Shown: positions 1 through 8,407, counted from the first letter of the stretch. The stretch: 64,000 nt of DNA from JAKACA01 sp050744865 (GCA_050744865.1 JBOGHW010000046.1:1-64000); one strand, 5' to 3'. A program made the numbers and translations. The notes: generated by a model from the sequence alone, not told the origin.

Positions 1-143
1 AACGCGAGCGCCGTGGCAATCACGCCCGAGGAGTTGCTCATGCCCGCGACCTTGAACCCGAAGCTGAGCATCGCGGTGCCCGCCCCGAAGAACACGAGCA
101 GTCCGGTGCCCAGGAACTCGGCGAACAACGCTCTCGGTCTCAC
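1..143 (-). CDS. MIP-family channel (aquaporin/glycerol facilitator), N-terminal fragment
   Basis: Only the first 47 codons are present; the gene runs off the left edge. The translation from GTG at 143 has a short basic start followed by LFAEFLGTGLLVFFGAGTA, the hallmark first transmembrane helix of MIP channels, which pass water or small neutral solutes across the inner membrane. The GTG is preceded by a G-rich stretch that could serve as ribosome binding site. The NPA boxes lie outside the window, so aquaporin and glycerol facilitator cannot be told apart. Confidence 0.75.
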   Translation of the reverse strand, partial: MRPRALFAEFLGTGLLVFFGAGTAMLSFGFKVAGMSNSSGVIATALA

Positions 144-298
144 AGAACCCCCCAACTCATGCGCAGCGTTTCCCCTCGCCTTCAGCTTATGCCGCCGGGG
201 GCGTCGAGTTGGATTTCCCGGCGGACTTCGCCGCCGTGGAGCGCCCGGCGATCCCGCTTCGTTCGCGGGCCCCGGCCCGAGCTCAGAGATCCCGAGAC

Positions 299-2341
299 TC
301 AGAGCAGCTCGGGGCGGACCCACTCCTTGCCCAGCACGTAGTGCTCGAGGAAGACGTGGACGGTCTCGTACCACAGGCGCACGTTGCCGGGCTTGAGGAT
401 CCAGTGGCCCTCGTCGGGGAAGTACAGGAACTTGGCCGGGACCTGATTGCGGACCAGCGCCGTCCACAGATCCAGACCCTCGCCCACCGGAACCCGGTAG
501 TCCTTGTCGCCGTGGATGACAAGGATTGGGGTGCTGATCGAGTCCCAGTGCAGGTGGGGCGAGTTGAGCTCGTAGCGCTCGGGGGCCTCGTCCGGGTATC
601 TCCACTCGGTGGTCCACCCACCGGGATGATCGGTGGTGCCGATGAAGTGACCGAGCGACCACAGGCTGGCGTGGGTGACGATGGCGCCGAAGCGGTCGGT
701 GTGGCCGGCGACCCAGTTCGCCATGTATCCCCCGTACGAGCCGCCCATCATCGCCGTGCGCTCGCCGTCGATGTCGGGCCGCGCCACGGCGGCGTCGGTT
801 ACGGCCATGATGTCGGCGAAGGGAACCGGTCCCCACTTGCCCCACGCTCGCTGCACCATCGCGTCGCCGTAACCGGTCGACAGCCCGGGGTCGGGCAGTA
901 GCACCGCCCATCCTCTGGCCACCATCAACCACGGGTTCCACCGCCAGCTCCACGTGTTCCAGCTCGCCAGGGGACCTCCGTGCACCCACAGCAGCAGCGG
1001 CGCCGGCTCGGGCGAGTCGGGGTGGGCCAACCAGGCCCGGATAGCCGTCCCGTCGCCGGCGACGGTGGTGACCTCGTCCAGCCGGCCGGGCAGCTGCCCG
1101 ACCTCGCCCGGCCCCGCCAAGAACACGGGATCCTGGTCGCACTGCCTGGCGTCGAGGCGAACGGGGCGAGCAGGTGAGTCGATGTGGTTGCGCAGCGCGT
1201 AAAGCGTGTTGCCGTCGGGCGAAGGGCAGAGGTTGGAGTAGGCGCCGCTCCGGGTGAGCCGGGTCACCTCACCCGTCGCCACCTCGACTCTGAACACGGG
1301 CGAGTGGCCGTCCTCGTCAGCGGTGAAGTACACGGCGTCGGAGCCCCGTCCGGTAACCGGGTTGCGCGGCCACAGGGCGAACCCGGGGAGCAGGTCTCGC
1401 CGCTCGTCGGGCGCCCAGCGATGGTCCCCGTCAGGTCCGTCCCCACCCTGCCGGTACACGATCGACAGGGTGTAGGACGGGCAGGTATCGGGGGTCTCGG
1501 TTCGGCAATCCACGAAGACCAGCCACGACCCGTCCGGCGCTACGGCCGGCGACGAGAAGTCCCGCCCAACCGCGGACAGCACCGTCGACGAACCCGATTC
1601 GGTGTCGATGGCCACCACCTGCACCGACTCCCTCCCCCCGGGGTGGGTCACCCACCAGTCGGTGAACAGGATCTCCCCGTCGTCGCTCAAGCGCGCCGAC
1701 GCGTCGATCAGGGCGTTCCCGGCGCCAGGGGTCAAGTCCCGTAGGGTCCAGCCCGTTTCCTCATTCAGATCGACGGCGAAGTGGCGGTTCCCGTCAGGCC
1801 CCAAGTCGTGGTCCCAGTGGCGGACTGGCGACGACTCGTGCAAGACGGCGCTCACCGCGAGCTTGCGTCGCTTCTCCCGGCGGTCCCCGTCGGTGTCGGC
1901 GTCACCGTGCAGAGCCGGCGCGGTGACCACGGTCCGGCCTGACGCAGCCGCAACCAACACCGACCCCACCCCGCCCGCCCGTTCCAGCACTACTGAAGCT
2001 TCGCCCCCGCCCGCCGGCAGCCGCCACAATCCGGGCCGGCGCTCGTCGTCTGCCGGTGGCTTCTCGGCCTCCGGGTCGGGCCGGCGGGACACGAAAAGCA
2101 CGTCTCCTTCAGGGGTAAACGCAGGCCCGCCTTCGCCCTCGGCCGAGCGGGTCAACCGCCAACCGGGCCCTCCGGAGGGGTCGATCTGCCACAGCGCGGT
2201 GAGGAACTTCTTGCCGTCCGGTGCCAGGGTCTGGACTGGCGCTATTAGGCGGGACCCGTCGGGGGCCAGAACCAGGCCGGTGATGCGGGGGACGGCCAGA
2301 TAGTCGTCCATTGAGGTGAACGAGGACGTGGAAGTGGACAC
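299..2341 (-). CDS. S9-family prolyl oligopeptidase / acylaminoacyl peptidase
   Basis: This 680-residue serine peptidase should cleave short peptides, in the cytoplasm because no signal peptide is seen. The N-terminal ~400 residues carry repeated PDG motifs (WD40-like propeller blades, e.g. LAPDGS near 25 and PSPDGN near 373). The C-terminal part is an alpha/beta hydrolase. It has the oxyanion motif WVHGGP at 452-457, nucleophile Ser535 in GGSYGGY, likely acid Asp614 in HGDKDYRVP and His646 in DEGHW. Length and order match the S9 family. The start is GTG at 2341; an in-frame ATG at 2311 is an alternative. It appears complete and monocistronic. Confidence 0.93.
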   Translation of the reverse strand: MSTSTSSFTSMDDYLAVPRITGLVLAPDGSRLIAPVQTLAPDGKKFLTALWQIDPSGGPGWRLTRSAEGEGGPAFTPEGDVLFVSRRPDPEAEKPPADDERRPGLWRLPAGGGEASVVLERAGGVGSVLVAAASGRTVVTAPALHGDADTDGDRREKRRKLAVSAVLHESSPVRHWDHDLGPDGNRHFAVDLNEETGWTLRDLTPGAGNALIDASARLSDDGEILFTDWWVTHPGGRESVQVVAIDTESGSSTVLSAVGRDFSSPAVAPDGSWLVFVDCRTETPDTCPSYTLSIVYRQGGDGPDGDHRWAPDERRDLLPGFALWPRNPVTGRGSDAVYFTADEDGHSPVFRVEVATGEVTRLTRSGAYSNLCPSPDGNTLYALRNHIDSPARPVRLDARQCDQDPVFLAGPGEVGQLPGRLDEVTTVAGDGTAIRAWLAHPDSPEPAPLLLWVHGGPLASWNTWSWRWNPWLMVARGWAVLLPDPGLSTGYGDAMVQRAWGKWGPVPFADIMAVTDAAVARPDIDGERTAMMGGSYGGYMANWVAGHTDRFGAIVTHASLWSLGHFIGTTDHPGGWTTEWRYPDEAPERYELNSPHLHWDSISTPILVIHGDKDYRVPVGEGLDLWTALVRNQVPAKFLYFPDEGHWILKPGNVRLWYETVHVFLEHYVLGKEWVRPELL

Positions 2342-2437
2342 ATACGCGACGCTACCTTCGTCAGTTGGCGGCCTCCAAGGCGGGCTGTGGGCTTCGCTGG
2401 TACCGCCGTAGTCGACGACGCAACTCGTAGCGAGGGG

Positions 2438-2959
2438 TTACTTGGCCGGCAGAGCTGATCCTGGCGGAAGCGGCTGGTCGCGTGCGACCTCGCCGACGGC
2501 TTGGAGGAGCGTCCGCCACCACTCCGCGTAGCGGAGCTGGAAGCTCGCCAAGGGGAAGCCGTGGCGGGCAGCGTGCGCCGCCGGGATGGTGTCCCAGCCG
2601 TAGTGCTCGACGGTGACGCGGGTCTGCTCCGCGGCTTCGTCGATGACGTCGAAACGTACGTGCAGCTCGGTCTCCTGGTCGATTGCGAAGTTGGCGTGGC
2701 GCCAGGTGAGTGCGAGGCGGTGGGGTGGGTCCCAGACGTGGATCTGTCCGACGACGAATGGCTCGCCCTCGAGGTAGGTCTCGACGAGTCGCCCGTCCGG
2801 GCCGGGTTCGAAGGCGAGGGTGCCGGTTCGTCCCGGGCTGAATTGGAAGAGCCCGCTGGGTTGCCACCACTCGCCGATCTGCTCGGTGAAGGCGGCGAAG
2901 GCTCGTTCGGCGGAGACGGGTACCCGAAGGGCCACGAGGACACGGGAGCCGGCGGTCAT
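2438..2959 (-). CDS. SRPBCC-fold protein (AHSA1/START-like)
   Basis: A 173-residue helix-grip protein. The opening LRVPVSAERAFAAFTEQIGEWW pattern, a mid-protein FDV, and the closing EWWRTLLQAVGEVA are typical of activator-of-Hsp90-like SRPBCC domains. These bind small hydrophobic ligands, and the ligand here is unknown. It is the last gene of a three-gene operon: its ATG overlaps the stop of the ArsR regulator (ATGA). ArsR-SRPBCC pairing is common in actinobacteria. A decayed copy of its 3' end lies about 2 kb away (4581-4632). Confidence 0.85.
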   Translation of the reverse strand: MTAGSRVLVALRVPVSAERAFAAFTEQIGEWWQPSGLFQFSPGRTGTLAFEPGPDGRLVETYLEGEPFVVGQIHVWDPPHRLALTWRHANFAIDQETELHVRFDVIDEAAEQTRVTVEHYGWDTIPAAHAARHGFPLASFQLRYAEWWRTLLQAVGEVARDQPLPPGSALPAK

Positions 2960-3294
2960 GGGTCACGTTCCAGGTGTGCGGCGAAGGCCGTGAGCTGTTC
3001 GGCCCAGCCTTGCTCGGCGATGTCGAGCCAGCTGCGCAGCTCGGTCATCGGCGCGGTGTGAAGCGTGTAGATCCGGACCCGGGCGTCGAAGTCGGGGTGG
3101 CTCTCGGTGACGAGGCCTTCTTGACGCAGCACCCGCAAGTGCTTGCTCATCGTCGAGGGCGTGGTGCCGAGGTCGCTGGCGAGCTCGCCGGCCCGGCGGG
3201 GTCGTTCGGCCAGCAGCTCGACGGTTCGTCGTCGGATCGGATCGGCCAGTGCGGCCAGCGTGTTGTCGAGACGGGCGGTCGCCGAGTCGCTCAC
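2956..3294 (-). CDS. ArsR-family winged-helix transcriptional regulator
   Basis: A 112-residue regulator of classic ArsR size. ALADPIRRRTVELLAE starts the fold, LASDLGTTPSTMSKHLRVLRQEGLV is the helix-turn-helix, and a beta-wing with RVRIYTLH follows. No metal-binding ELCVCDL-type motif is visible, so metal sensing is unlikely. It is translationally coupled on both sides: its GTG overlaps the stop of the upstream VOC gene (GTGA), and its own stop overlaps the SRPBCC start. It probably autoregulates through the dyad near 3758-3789. Confidence 0.9.
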   Translation of the reverse strand: MSDSATARLDNTLAALADPIRRRTVELLAERPRRAGELASDLGTTPSTMSKHLRVLRQEGLVTESHPDFDARVRIYTLHTAPMTELRSWLDIAEQGWAEQLTAFAAHLERDP

Positions 3295-3755
3295 TGCCAG
3301 TCGACGGCGCTGATCGATTGCCCGATGGCAGCCTCGGCATCGGCGCGGGTGACGTCACGGACGTGGGCAGAGAAGCTCCAGCGATGACCTTCGAGGTCGG
3401 CGGCCCGATAGGTGCGGTCGCCGTAGAACTCGTCCTCCGGCTCGGCGATGATGGTGGCCCCGGCGGATCGCGCCCGCTCGCAGTGCTCGTCCAACCCGCC
3501 GGGGAGATGCACGTGGACGTACTGGGTGTTCACCTCGCCGAGGTTGGCAGGGCTGCGGACCCATTCGGCCCACTCGCCGCCGACCATGATCCGTCCCCGG
3601 CCGTCGCAGCTCATCTCGTAATGGCACATCTCGGGCGCCTCGGGCGGTCCTTCGATGGCCATCGACACCTCGAAACCAAAAGCTTGCCCGAGCCACGCCA
3701 GCGCAGCCTTCGGATCCCGGTAGTGGACGCTCGAAGTGAAAACGGTATCTTCCAT
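3291..3755 (-). CDS. VOC-family protein (glyoxalase/PhnB-like)
   Basis: This 154-residue protein has the paired beta-alpha-beta-beta-beta folds of the vicinal oxygen chelate superfamily. Recognisable elements are VHYRDPKAALAWLGQAFGFEV at the N-terminus, EWVRSPANLGEVNTQYVHVHL, and FYGDRTYRAADLEGHRWSF at the C-terminus. Substrate and metal are not predictable. It is the first gene of the VOC-ArsR-SRPBCC operon, with ATG at 3755 and an operator-like dyad just upstream. Confidence 0.85.
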   Translation of the reverse strand: MEDTVFTSSVHYRDPKAALAWLGQAFGFEVSMAIEGPPEAPEMCHYEMSCDGRGRIMVGGEWAEWVRSPANLGEVNTQYVHVHLPGGLDEHCERARSAGATIIAEPEDEFYGDRTYRAADLEGHRWSFSAHVRDVTRADAEAAIGQSISAVDWQ

Positions 3756-3757
3756 GG

Positions 3758-3789
3758 GACATATAGTTGCACATATTGGAGATTATGTC
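3758..3789. promoter_or_regulatory. Candidate operator of the VOC-ArsR-SRPBCC operon
   Basis: GACATA at 3758-3763 is mirrored by TATGTC at 3784-3789, in an AT-rich patch that stands out from the GC-rich surroundings. It starts 3 bp upstream of the VOC start codon. The position and composition suit an ArsR-type operator or the promoter itself; the assignment is inferred. Confidence 0.4.
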
Positions 3790-3943
3790 AAGATCAGGCT
3801 ACGATGAACCGCCATCGCGCGTGGGCTGGTCTGCCCGATCGGACCGCCAGCGAGGCGATGCTGACGATTGACCTGGTGAATCAAGGTGTCGTGACACCAC
3901 CAGGAGGCTATCTACCGCTGAGAAGCGAGATATCCTTACCTCT

Positions 3944-4150
3944 GTGACGAAGCGGCTGATCGATGTCGACGACGACAAGCTAGATGAGGTGAGGACCCTC
4001 CTTGGGACCCGAACCCTCAAGGCCACCGTGGATACCGCCTTCGATGAGGTGCTGGCCCTTGAGCGCCGACGCCGTGCCCTACTGGCGCAACGCCAAGCCG
4101 TGTCCGACGAGATGGCCGATCCTGAGCTTCGTCGAGCCGCGTGGGGCTGA
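3944..4150 (+). CDS. VapB-type antitoxin
   Basis: A 68-residue protein read from GTG. TKRLIDVDDDKLDEVRTLLGTRTLKATVDTAF resembles the DNA-binding front of VapB/DUF2191 antitoxins: a short strand, then a helix around TLKATVDTA. The charged tail would wrap and block the toxin. It overlaps the PIN-domain toxin gene by about 10 bases, the usual antitoxin-first layout of type II modules. Confidence 0.85.
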   Translation: MTKRLIDVDDDKLDEVRTLLGTRTLKATVDTAFDEVLALERRRRALLAQRQAVSDEMADPELRRAAWG

Positions 4151-4563
4151 GGCCCTTCTATCTGGGCGATATCTCGGCACTGTCGCGACGATCGCGGCCA
4201 GGGGTCGCTGCGCGCCTCGACCCGCTTCTCGAGGCCGGTTTGGTGGCACGGTGCACGCCGACAGACCTTGAGGCCGGTTTCTCGTCGACCAGCCCTGCCG
4301 CACATCGAGCGATGCGGACTGCTCGTGCCGATTGGCCGTTCGTCGCGATGGGTCAGCACATGCTCGACCGAGCGGCGGCAGTGCAGGACGCCCTCGCCGA
4401 TCGAAGCCAGCAGCGAGGTGCGAAGATCGCCGACCTCCTCATTGCCGCCGCAGCCGAAGCCGCCGAGTTGGTTGTGCTCCATTACGACCACGACTTCGAC
4501 CTCATCGCCCGGGTGACAGGCCAGCCCACACAATGGATCGTGCCCGCGGGCAGCGTCCCCTGA
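4141..4563 (+). CDS. VapC-type PIN-domain toxin
   Basis: This 140-residue PIN-domain ribonuclease (GTG start) would cut RNA, probably tRNA or rRNA, when not neutralised by the adjacent VapB. The acidic residues expected for the metal site are present: Asp10 (YLGDISALSR), Glu44 (TDLEAG), Asp98 (KIADLLIAA) and the Asp cluster 116-120 (YDHDFD). Length fits VapC. The first motif reads GDISAL rather than the commoner DTSAL. Shortly downstream, on the other strand, is the SRPBCC gene scar. Confidence 0.87.
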   Translation: MGLRPFYLGDISALSRRSRPGVAARLDPLLEAGLVARCTPTDLEAGFSSTSPAAHRAMRTARADWPFVAMGQHMLDRAAAVQDALADRSQQRGAKIADLLIAAAAEAAELVVLHYDHDFDLIARVTGQPTQWIVPAGSVP

Positions 4564-4580
4564 GCGTTTGCAGCGGCCCA

Positions 4581-4632
4581 GTCGGCTGCGACCTCGGCGA
4601 CGGTCTGGAGGAGGGTCCGCCACCACTCCGCG
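4581..4632 (-). pseudogene. SRPBCC gene 3'-end remnant
   Basis: This 52-bp stretch matches 2477-2528 (the 3' part of the SRPBCC gene) at 46 of 52 positions without gaps, in the same orientation. On the minus strand it still reads EWWRTLLQTVAEVAAD. The rest of the gene is missing on both sides, so it is a scar of a second, diverged copy. Confidence 0.75.
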
Positions 4633-4663
4633 CCAGAGAGGCGTGCTCTACGCTCCGGTCGGG

Positions 4664-5239
4664 TCAGGTGAGCGTGCAGGTGGTGAGGAAGCGGAGCAGC
4701 GCCGTGCCGTCGTCCTTGCTGAATAGCGTGTCGAGGGCGTTGTTGAACTCCAGTCTGCGACTGAAGGGGATGCTCACGACGTCGTAGCCGGACGACATGA
4801 GCTCGCCGGTCATTATGAGTCTCGCGGTTCGCGTGTTCCCGTCGAAGTAGAACTGGCGGCGGGTCGCCGACGCGAAGTAGATGAGCGCTCGGCGGCGCGG
4901 GTCCTCTACCGTCGCCAGGTATGACGCGAGGTCGTCGAAGTGCTGACGGAGCAGCACGCCTCCTTCGCCGTGCTCGGTGCCTTCGACCCAGCCGCCGTCG
5001 GCGAGGCTGACGCTCCCGCCGCCGCTCGCGGTGCCCTCACCGCGAAAGCGTCCCGCGTCGATCGCTTCGTGCCTGGCGACAAGCGCGTGCAGCTCGTCGG
5101 ACACGTCTTTGCCGATTGCGAACTCTCCGCGGCCGACCATCTTGTCCAGTCGGTTGTACGCCTCGCTCAGAGCGATGATCTGCTGCTCGTCCTCGAGCAG
5201 CCACTCGGCTCGTCGCTCCGTTGTTTGCAGGTCGGTCAC
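4664..5239 (-). CDS. Fic-domain protein lacking the canonical catalytic His
   Basis: The 191-residue protein has the Fic core in its second half. The motif at residues 129-140 reads QFYFDGNTRTAR, against the family pattern HxFx(D/E)GNGRxxR. The Asp-Gly-Asn and Arg phosphate-binding residues are kept, but the catalytic His position is Gln129 and the second Gly is Thr. An ordinary AMP-transfer mechanism is therefore doubtful. Flanking helices (ASYLATVEDPRRRALIYFASATR) fit the fold. The GTG start overlaps the stop of the upstream PadR gene (GTGA), so the two are co-translated. Confidence 0.8.
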   Translation of the reverse strand: MTDLQTTERRAEWLLEDEQQIIALSEAYNRLDKMVGRGEFAIGKDVSDELHALVARHEAIDAGRFRGEGTASGGGSVSLADGGWVEGTEHGEGGVLLRQHFDDLASYLATVEDPRRRALIYFASATRRQFYFDGNTRTARLIMTGELMSSGYDVVSIPFSRRLEFNNALDTLFSKDDGTALLRFLTTCTLT

Positions 5240-5604
5240 GCGACGCCCCAGCTGGCGGCCAGGCGGCGCAGCCCGACATCGGCGACGCGACGCTGGGCGT
5301 CGAGGTGAGCCCGCAGCGTTGCCACGCCCACAGCCGTCAGCTGGTAAGGGCGCCGGCGGTCGTGGCTCTCCATGGCCTCGATGAGGCCTTGACCCTCAAG
5401 CCGGGCGAGCGCCTCATAGAGGGTTCCGGGCGCCAAGCGGACCCCGGCGAAGGACTCGATGTCCTTGGTGAGGGCGTATCCGTGCCTCGGTCCCTCGGCG
5501 AGGCTGGCAAGGATGAGAGTGGCCGGCCCGGCGTAGCGCCCGAACCCGGCGAGGGCCTCTTCGTGGGCCGGCTCTTGGTTGCTCCCGGTTCTGTCGCGTG
5601 GCAC
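5236..5604 (-). CDS. PadR-family transcriptional regulator
   Basis: A 122-residue winged-helix protein. ILASLAEGPRHGYALTKDIE, APGTLYEALARLEGQGLIE and RRPYQLTAVG are diagnostic of PadR. After the wing there is only one short dimerisation helix, so it belongs to the short PadR subfamily. It is the first gene of a two-gene operon with the Fic protein, which it probably regulates together with itself. The ATG at 5604 faces the divergent LLM gene. Confidence 0.9.
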   Translation of the reverse strand: MPRDRTGSNQEPAHEEALAGFGRYAGPATLILASLAEGPRHGYALTKDIESFAGVRLAPGTLYEALARLEGQGLIEAMESHDRRRPYQLTAVGVATLRAHLDAQRRVADVGLRRLAASWGVA

Positions 5605-5761
5605 GTCCCTATCCTATATCGGTTGACGATCGATCGGGGGGCGACATGTCCCGCGGGCAGGTGGGGGGATCGGAGGTGGGCCGCCGGACGTACGTTTCGG
5701 AGGGCAAATTGACGCGTGAGACGGCCCACCTTGCCGCCGGCAGACTCCTAGGCTCGACGCC

Positions 5762-6508
5762 GTGCGACCCTTCCGGTTCGGCTACCAGATGCGTGCCAGC
5801 GACAACGATGCCGCCGCGCTCCGCCGCCAGGCGATGGCCGCCGAGGAGGCCGGCTTCGACGTGCTTTGCAGCTTCGACCATCTCGGCTGGCACTTCTCGG
5901 CACTCTCGATGCTCGCTGCAGCGGCCGGCTGGACGAGCCGCATCCGCCTCTGCCCCCTTGTGCTCAACAACGACTTCCACCACCCGGCGCTTCTTGGCCA
6001 AGAGCTCGCCAGCCTGGACCGCCTCTCCGGCGGCCGCCTCGAGGTCGGCATCGGCGCAGGGCATGCGTTCACCGAGTACGCGGCGGCGGGAATCCCCTTC
6101 GACCCACCGGCGCTGCGCAAGGCCCGCTTGGCCGAGTCGGTGGAGTTCCTCCGTCGTCTGCTTGACGGCGAGAGCGTCACCTGGGCAGGAGAGCACTACC
6201 ACCTGGAGGGCGTGTCAACGCTGCGACCTCTACAGAAACCCGTACCAATCCTGGTCCGCGTCAACGGACGGTCAGCCCTCGCCCACGCGGCGGTACACGC
6301 CGACACGATCGGTCTCACGATGCTCGGTCGTACCCTCGCCGACGGCCAGCACCACGAGACTCGATGGGCTCCCGAGCATCTCGACGTCACAGTCGGGTGG
6401 ATCGACCAGCAGGCGGGCGATCGCCGCTCGAGCTTGGAGCTCAACGCGCTCGTGCAGGTCGTCTCAGTGACCGACGACCGTCGGGGTGCTGGGCGTCCAC
6501 CAGTGTGA
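5762..6508 (+). CDS. LLM-class (F420-type) oxidoreductase, C-terminally truncated
   Basis: It starts at GTG with FRFGYQMRASDND and contains AEEAGFDVLCSFDHLG, LASLDRLSGGRLEVGIGAG and the late LNALVQVVSVTDDR, as in the luciferase-like monooxygenase family. Members near this type are about 290-300 residues. This one stops at 248, right after the VTDDR motif, and the missing C-terminal helices are not found in the next frames. It may be inactive or unstable. The downstream methyltransferase gene ends 18 bases away on the other strand. Confidence 0.82.
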   Translation: MRPFRFGYQMRASDNDAAALRRQAMAAEEAGFDVLCSFDHLGWHFSALSMLAAAAGWTSRIRLCPLVLNNDFHHPALLGQELASLDRLSGGRLEVGIGAGHAFTEYAAAGIPFDPPALRKARLAESVEFLRRLLDGESVTWAGEHYHLEGVSTLRPLQKPVPILVRVNGRSALAHAAVHADTIGLTMLGRTLADGQHHETRWAPEHLDVTVGWIDQQAGDRRSSLELNALVQVVSVTDDRRGAGRPPV

Positions 6509-6526
6509 GCCCGCCCGAGACGGCGT

Positions 6527-7132
6527 CTAGATGGGCGCCGGCTTGGTCCAGGTAAGGACGTAACGCCACATCGCCCGTCGTCTGAAGTGACTACCCGGCA
6601 AGGTCGTCTCGGACAGCCGTCTCAGTTGGCCATATGTGTGCGGAGGGGGCCAGATCTTGGGTGCGGGAGTCTCCCAGTACGTCTTCGTGAGCTTGTGGGC
6701 ACGGGTGGCGAAGGCGCCGGCCAGGTCATAGGCGATGTCTGCCACCGAGTGGCTCCGGGCAAGGCCCACGACGGCCAGCGTGCCGCCGGGGCGGAGCAGG
6801 CTCGCCATGCGTCGAAGCCCGGCCTCCTCGTCGAGGTGGTGCAGGGAGGCGACACTGGTGACGAAGTCGAACGACGCCGGCTCGAACGGGTAGGTAAGGA
6901 CATCGCCGTCCAGGTACTCGACACCGTCGAGGGCGCCGTGAGCGCGGGCTTGGGCGATGCAGCCTTCGTCAGCATCGATGCCCGTGACGTGAGCCAGGGT
7001 CAGATGGAGATCACGGACGAGCCAGCCCTCCCCGCAGCCCACGTCGAGTGCCTCGGTCGCACCGGCGGGCACCATCTTCAGCAGTTCGCGGCCGTACTGG
7101 ATGTTGTGGTTCCACCCGCCCGGCGCCGTCAC
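6527..7132 (-). CDS. Class I SAM-dependent methyltransferase
   Basis: The 201-residue protein has the Rossmann motif I ALDVGCGEGWLV at about 28-39, an acidic end of strand 2 (GIDADEGCIAQARA), motif II DGDVLTYPF and a DFVTSVASLHHLDE motif. That puts it in the methyltransferase 11/25 group acting on small molecules. The C-terminus ends MWRYVLTWTKP, a usual end for this actinobacterial subfamily. Substrate is unknown. It appears complete despite lying among damaged genes. Confidence 0.88.
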   Translation of the reverse strand: MTAPGGWNHNIQYGRELLKMVPAGATEALDVGCGEGWLVRDLHLTLAHVTGIDADEGCIAQARAHGALDGVEYLDGDVLTYPFEPASFDFVTSVASLHHLDEEAGLRRMASLLRPGGTLAVVGLARSHSVADIAYDLAGAFATRAHKLTKTYWETPAPKIWPPPHTYGQLRRLSETTLPGSHFRRRAMWRYVLTWTKPAPI

Positions 7133-7165
7133 CGCTTCATCCCGCCATCCCGTACAGCGCGCGGG

Positions 7166-7840
7166 CTACCGTCGGGTTGGTGACGTAGGAGGCGCGAGGT
7201 TGAATTGTTGGCGGAATTGTGCCGGTGTCTTGAGGGAGATACCGGAGAGGGGGTCCGTTTCTACTGAGCCAAGCGGCGCCAGACTCATCGGCGGCAGTAT
7301 GCCGTATCCGAGGGCTGTCCATGTAGACGCGTCGACCTCGAGGACAAGCACGGACGAGGACGTTACGGCGCTGACGCCCGTACTCGCATCGGCCGGCTCA
7401 CCCGGGCGAGAGCTCGCGTCTGGGAGAGAAAACGGCCCACTGCTCACTTCGGCCACATAGACCGAGGTATCAGAGACCGTGGTATCAGAAGCGGTCGGAC
7501 CCAGGCCGATCACCGCGGTCGCGGCTCCGGCCGTGGATGCCACCCAGGTCAGCGACGTCGGAGTGCCGCCCGCCCACGAAGCAAAGTCGACGAGTACTGG
7601 TCGATCTCGGTCTCCAGGGTGTCACGACGAGTGTTGACCGCTGTGTGATGGCCGCTGGCGGGTGCCACTGACTGCGCTGCTGGATGCTTGGTGCCCGCCA
7701 GTGACACCGACGCCAGAGGGCCCACGAGGCAACAGGCCAAGCCCACCGAGATAGCTGTCTTGGCCCTACCACCGGTCGACCTCGTCCTGGAGAAGTGAGC
7801 TCGGGCCCCGGCCGCGGGAATCGTCGTCGCGTACAGGAAT
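7166..7840 (-). pseudogene. Degenerate secreted-protein gene
   Basis: Two frames together look like one exported protein. In the upstream frame (about 7,840-7,549) a basic stretch RTRSTGGRAKTAIS precedes a hydrophobic run GLACCLVGPLASVSLAG, a good signal peptide. No ATG/GTG lies properly in front of it, and the frame closes at 7549. The next frame is open from just below the stop at 7622 to 7166. It continues with VLVDFASWAGGTPTSLTWV and a Ser/Thr-rich tail ending in KTPAQFRQQFNLAP. A frameshift between about 7,550 and 7,620 plus loss of the start explains this. Function is not recognised. Confidence 0.45.
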
Positions 7841-7933
7841 CGTAGCTCTCGGTCGCTCGGCTTGGCCCCTTGATCCTGACGTCCGGTACTGCTGGAAGCA
7901 GCCGTGATGCGAACGTGAGCCTGACCCTGTGGG

Positions 7934-8407
7934 TCACCGTGGCCTGCGGCCCGCTTGAGCGCCGGGGTGGTTGGCCGTCTGCGATGCCGAGAACGGGTTG
8001 ACGATGATCAGGTCCCCGAAGCGCTGGCCGTCTTGGAGGTCTTCGGAGACAAGAGTATGGGCTTGCGAACGCTGTGCCGAGGCGATCACGAGAGCATCCC
8101 AGAAGGACAGTCTGTAGCGCTCTCCCAGCTCGGAGGCGGCGATCAGGTCCGCGACCTGAGGTCGGTGGACCGGCCACGCCGCGTAGGTGCCGATGACTTC
8201 CCGTGCGAGCTTTCTGGCGAGCGGCTTCGCCAACTTGCGGGTCACGGTCACGTAGAACTCCTGGAGCACCTGCGTACTCACCGCTCCGGTGCGCGACTCC
8301 CAGAGCTCTCTGAGGACAGCTTGAGCGGTGTTATGTTTGATACCGGCGTCGCTGTCGTACGAGTAGACGAGAACGTTGGTGTCGACAAAGACCCGTTCAC
8401 CGATCAT
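7934..8407 (-). CDS. VapC-type PIN-domain toxin (second module)
   Basis: The start ATG at 8407 is chosen because it opens directly on the PIN motif RVFVDTNVLVYSYD; the frame is open further upstream but gives unrelated sequence. Likely active-site acids are Asp9, Glu50 (VLQEFY), Asp104 (SFWDALVIASA) and Asp123 (SEDLQDG). At 157 residues it is a normal-length PIN ribonuclease, not close to the VapC at 4141. It overlaps the end of its antitoxin gene by 11 bases. A 40-bp scar at 13084-13123 matches part of it. Confidence 0.9.
   Translation of the reverse strand: MIGERVFVDTNVLVYSYDSDAGIKHNTAQAVLRELWESRTGAVSTQVLQEFYVTVTRKLAKPLARKLAREVIGTYAAWPVHRPQVADLIAASELGERYRLSFWDALVIASAQRSQAHTLVSEDLQDGQRFGDLIIVNPFSASQTANHPGAQAGRRPR

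Noticed and set aside
7101..7460. Plus-strand 119-codon frame
   Set aside because: It has no ribosome site or family signal and overlaps the degenerate secreted-protein gene, whose opposite frame gives a more protein-like sequence.
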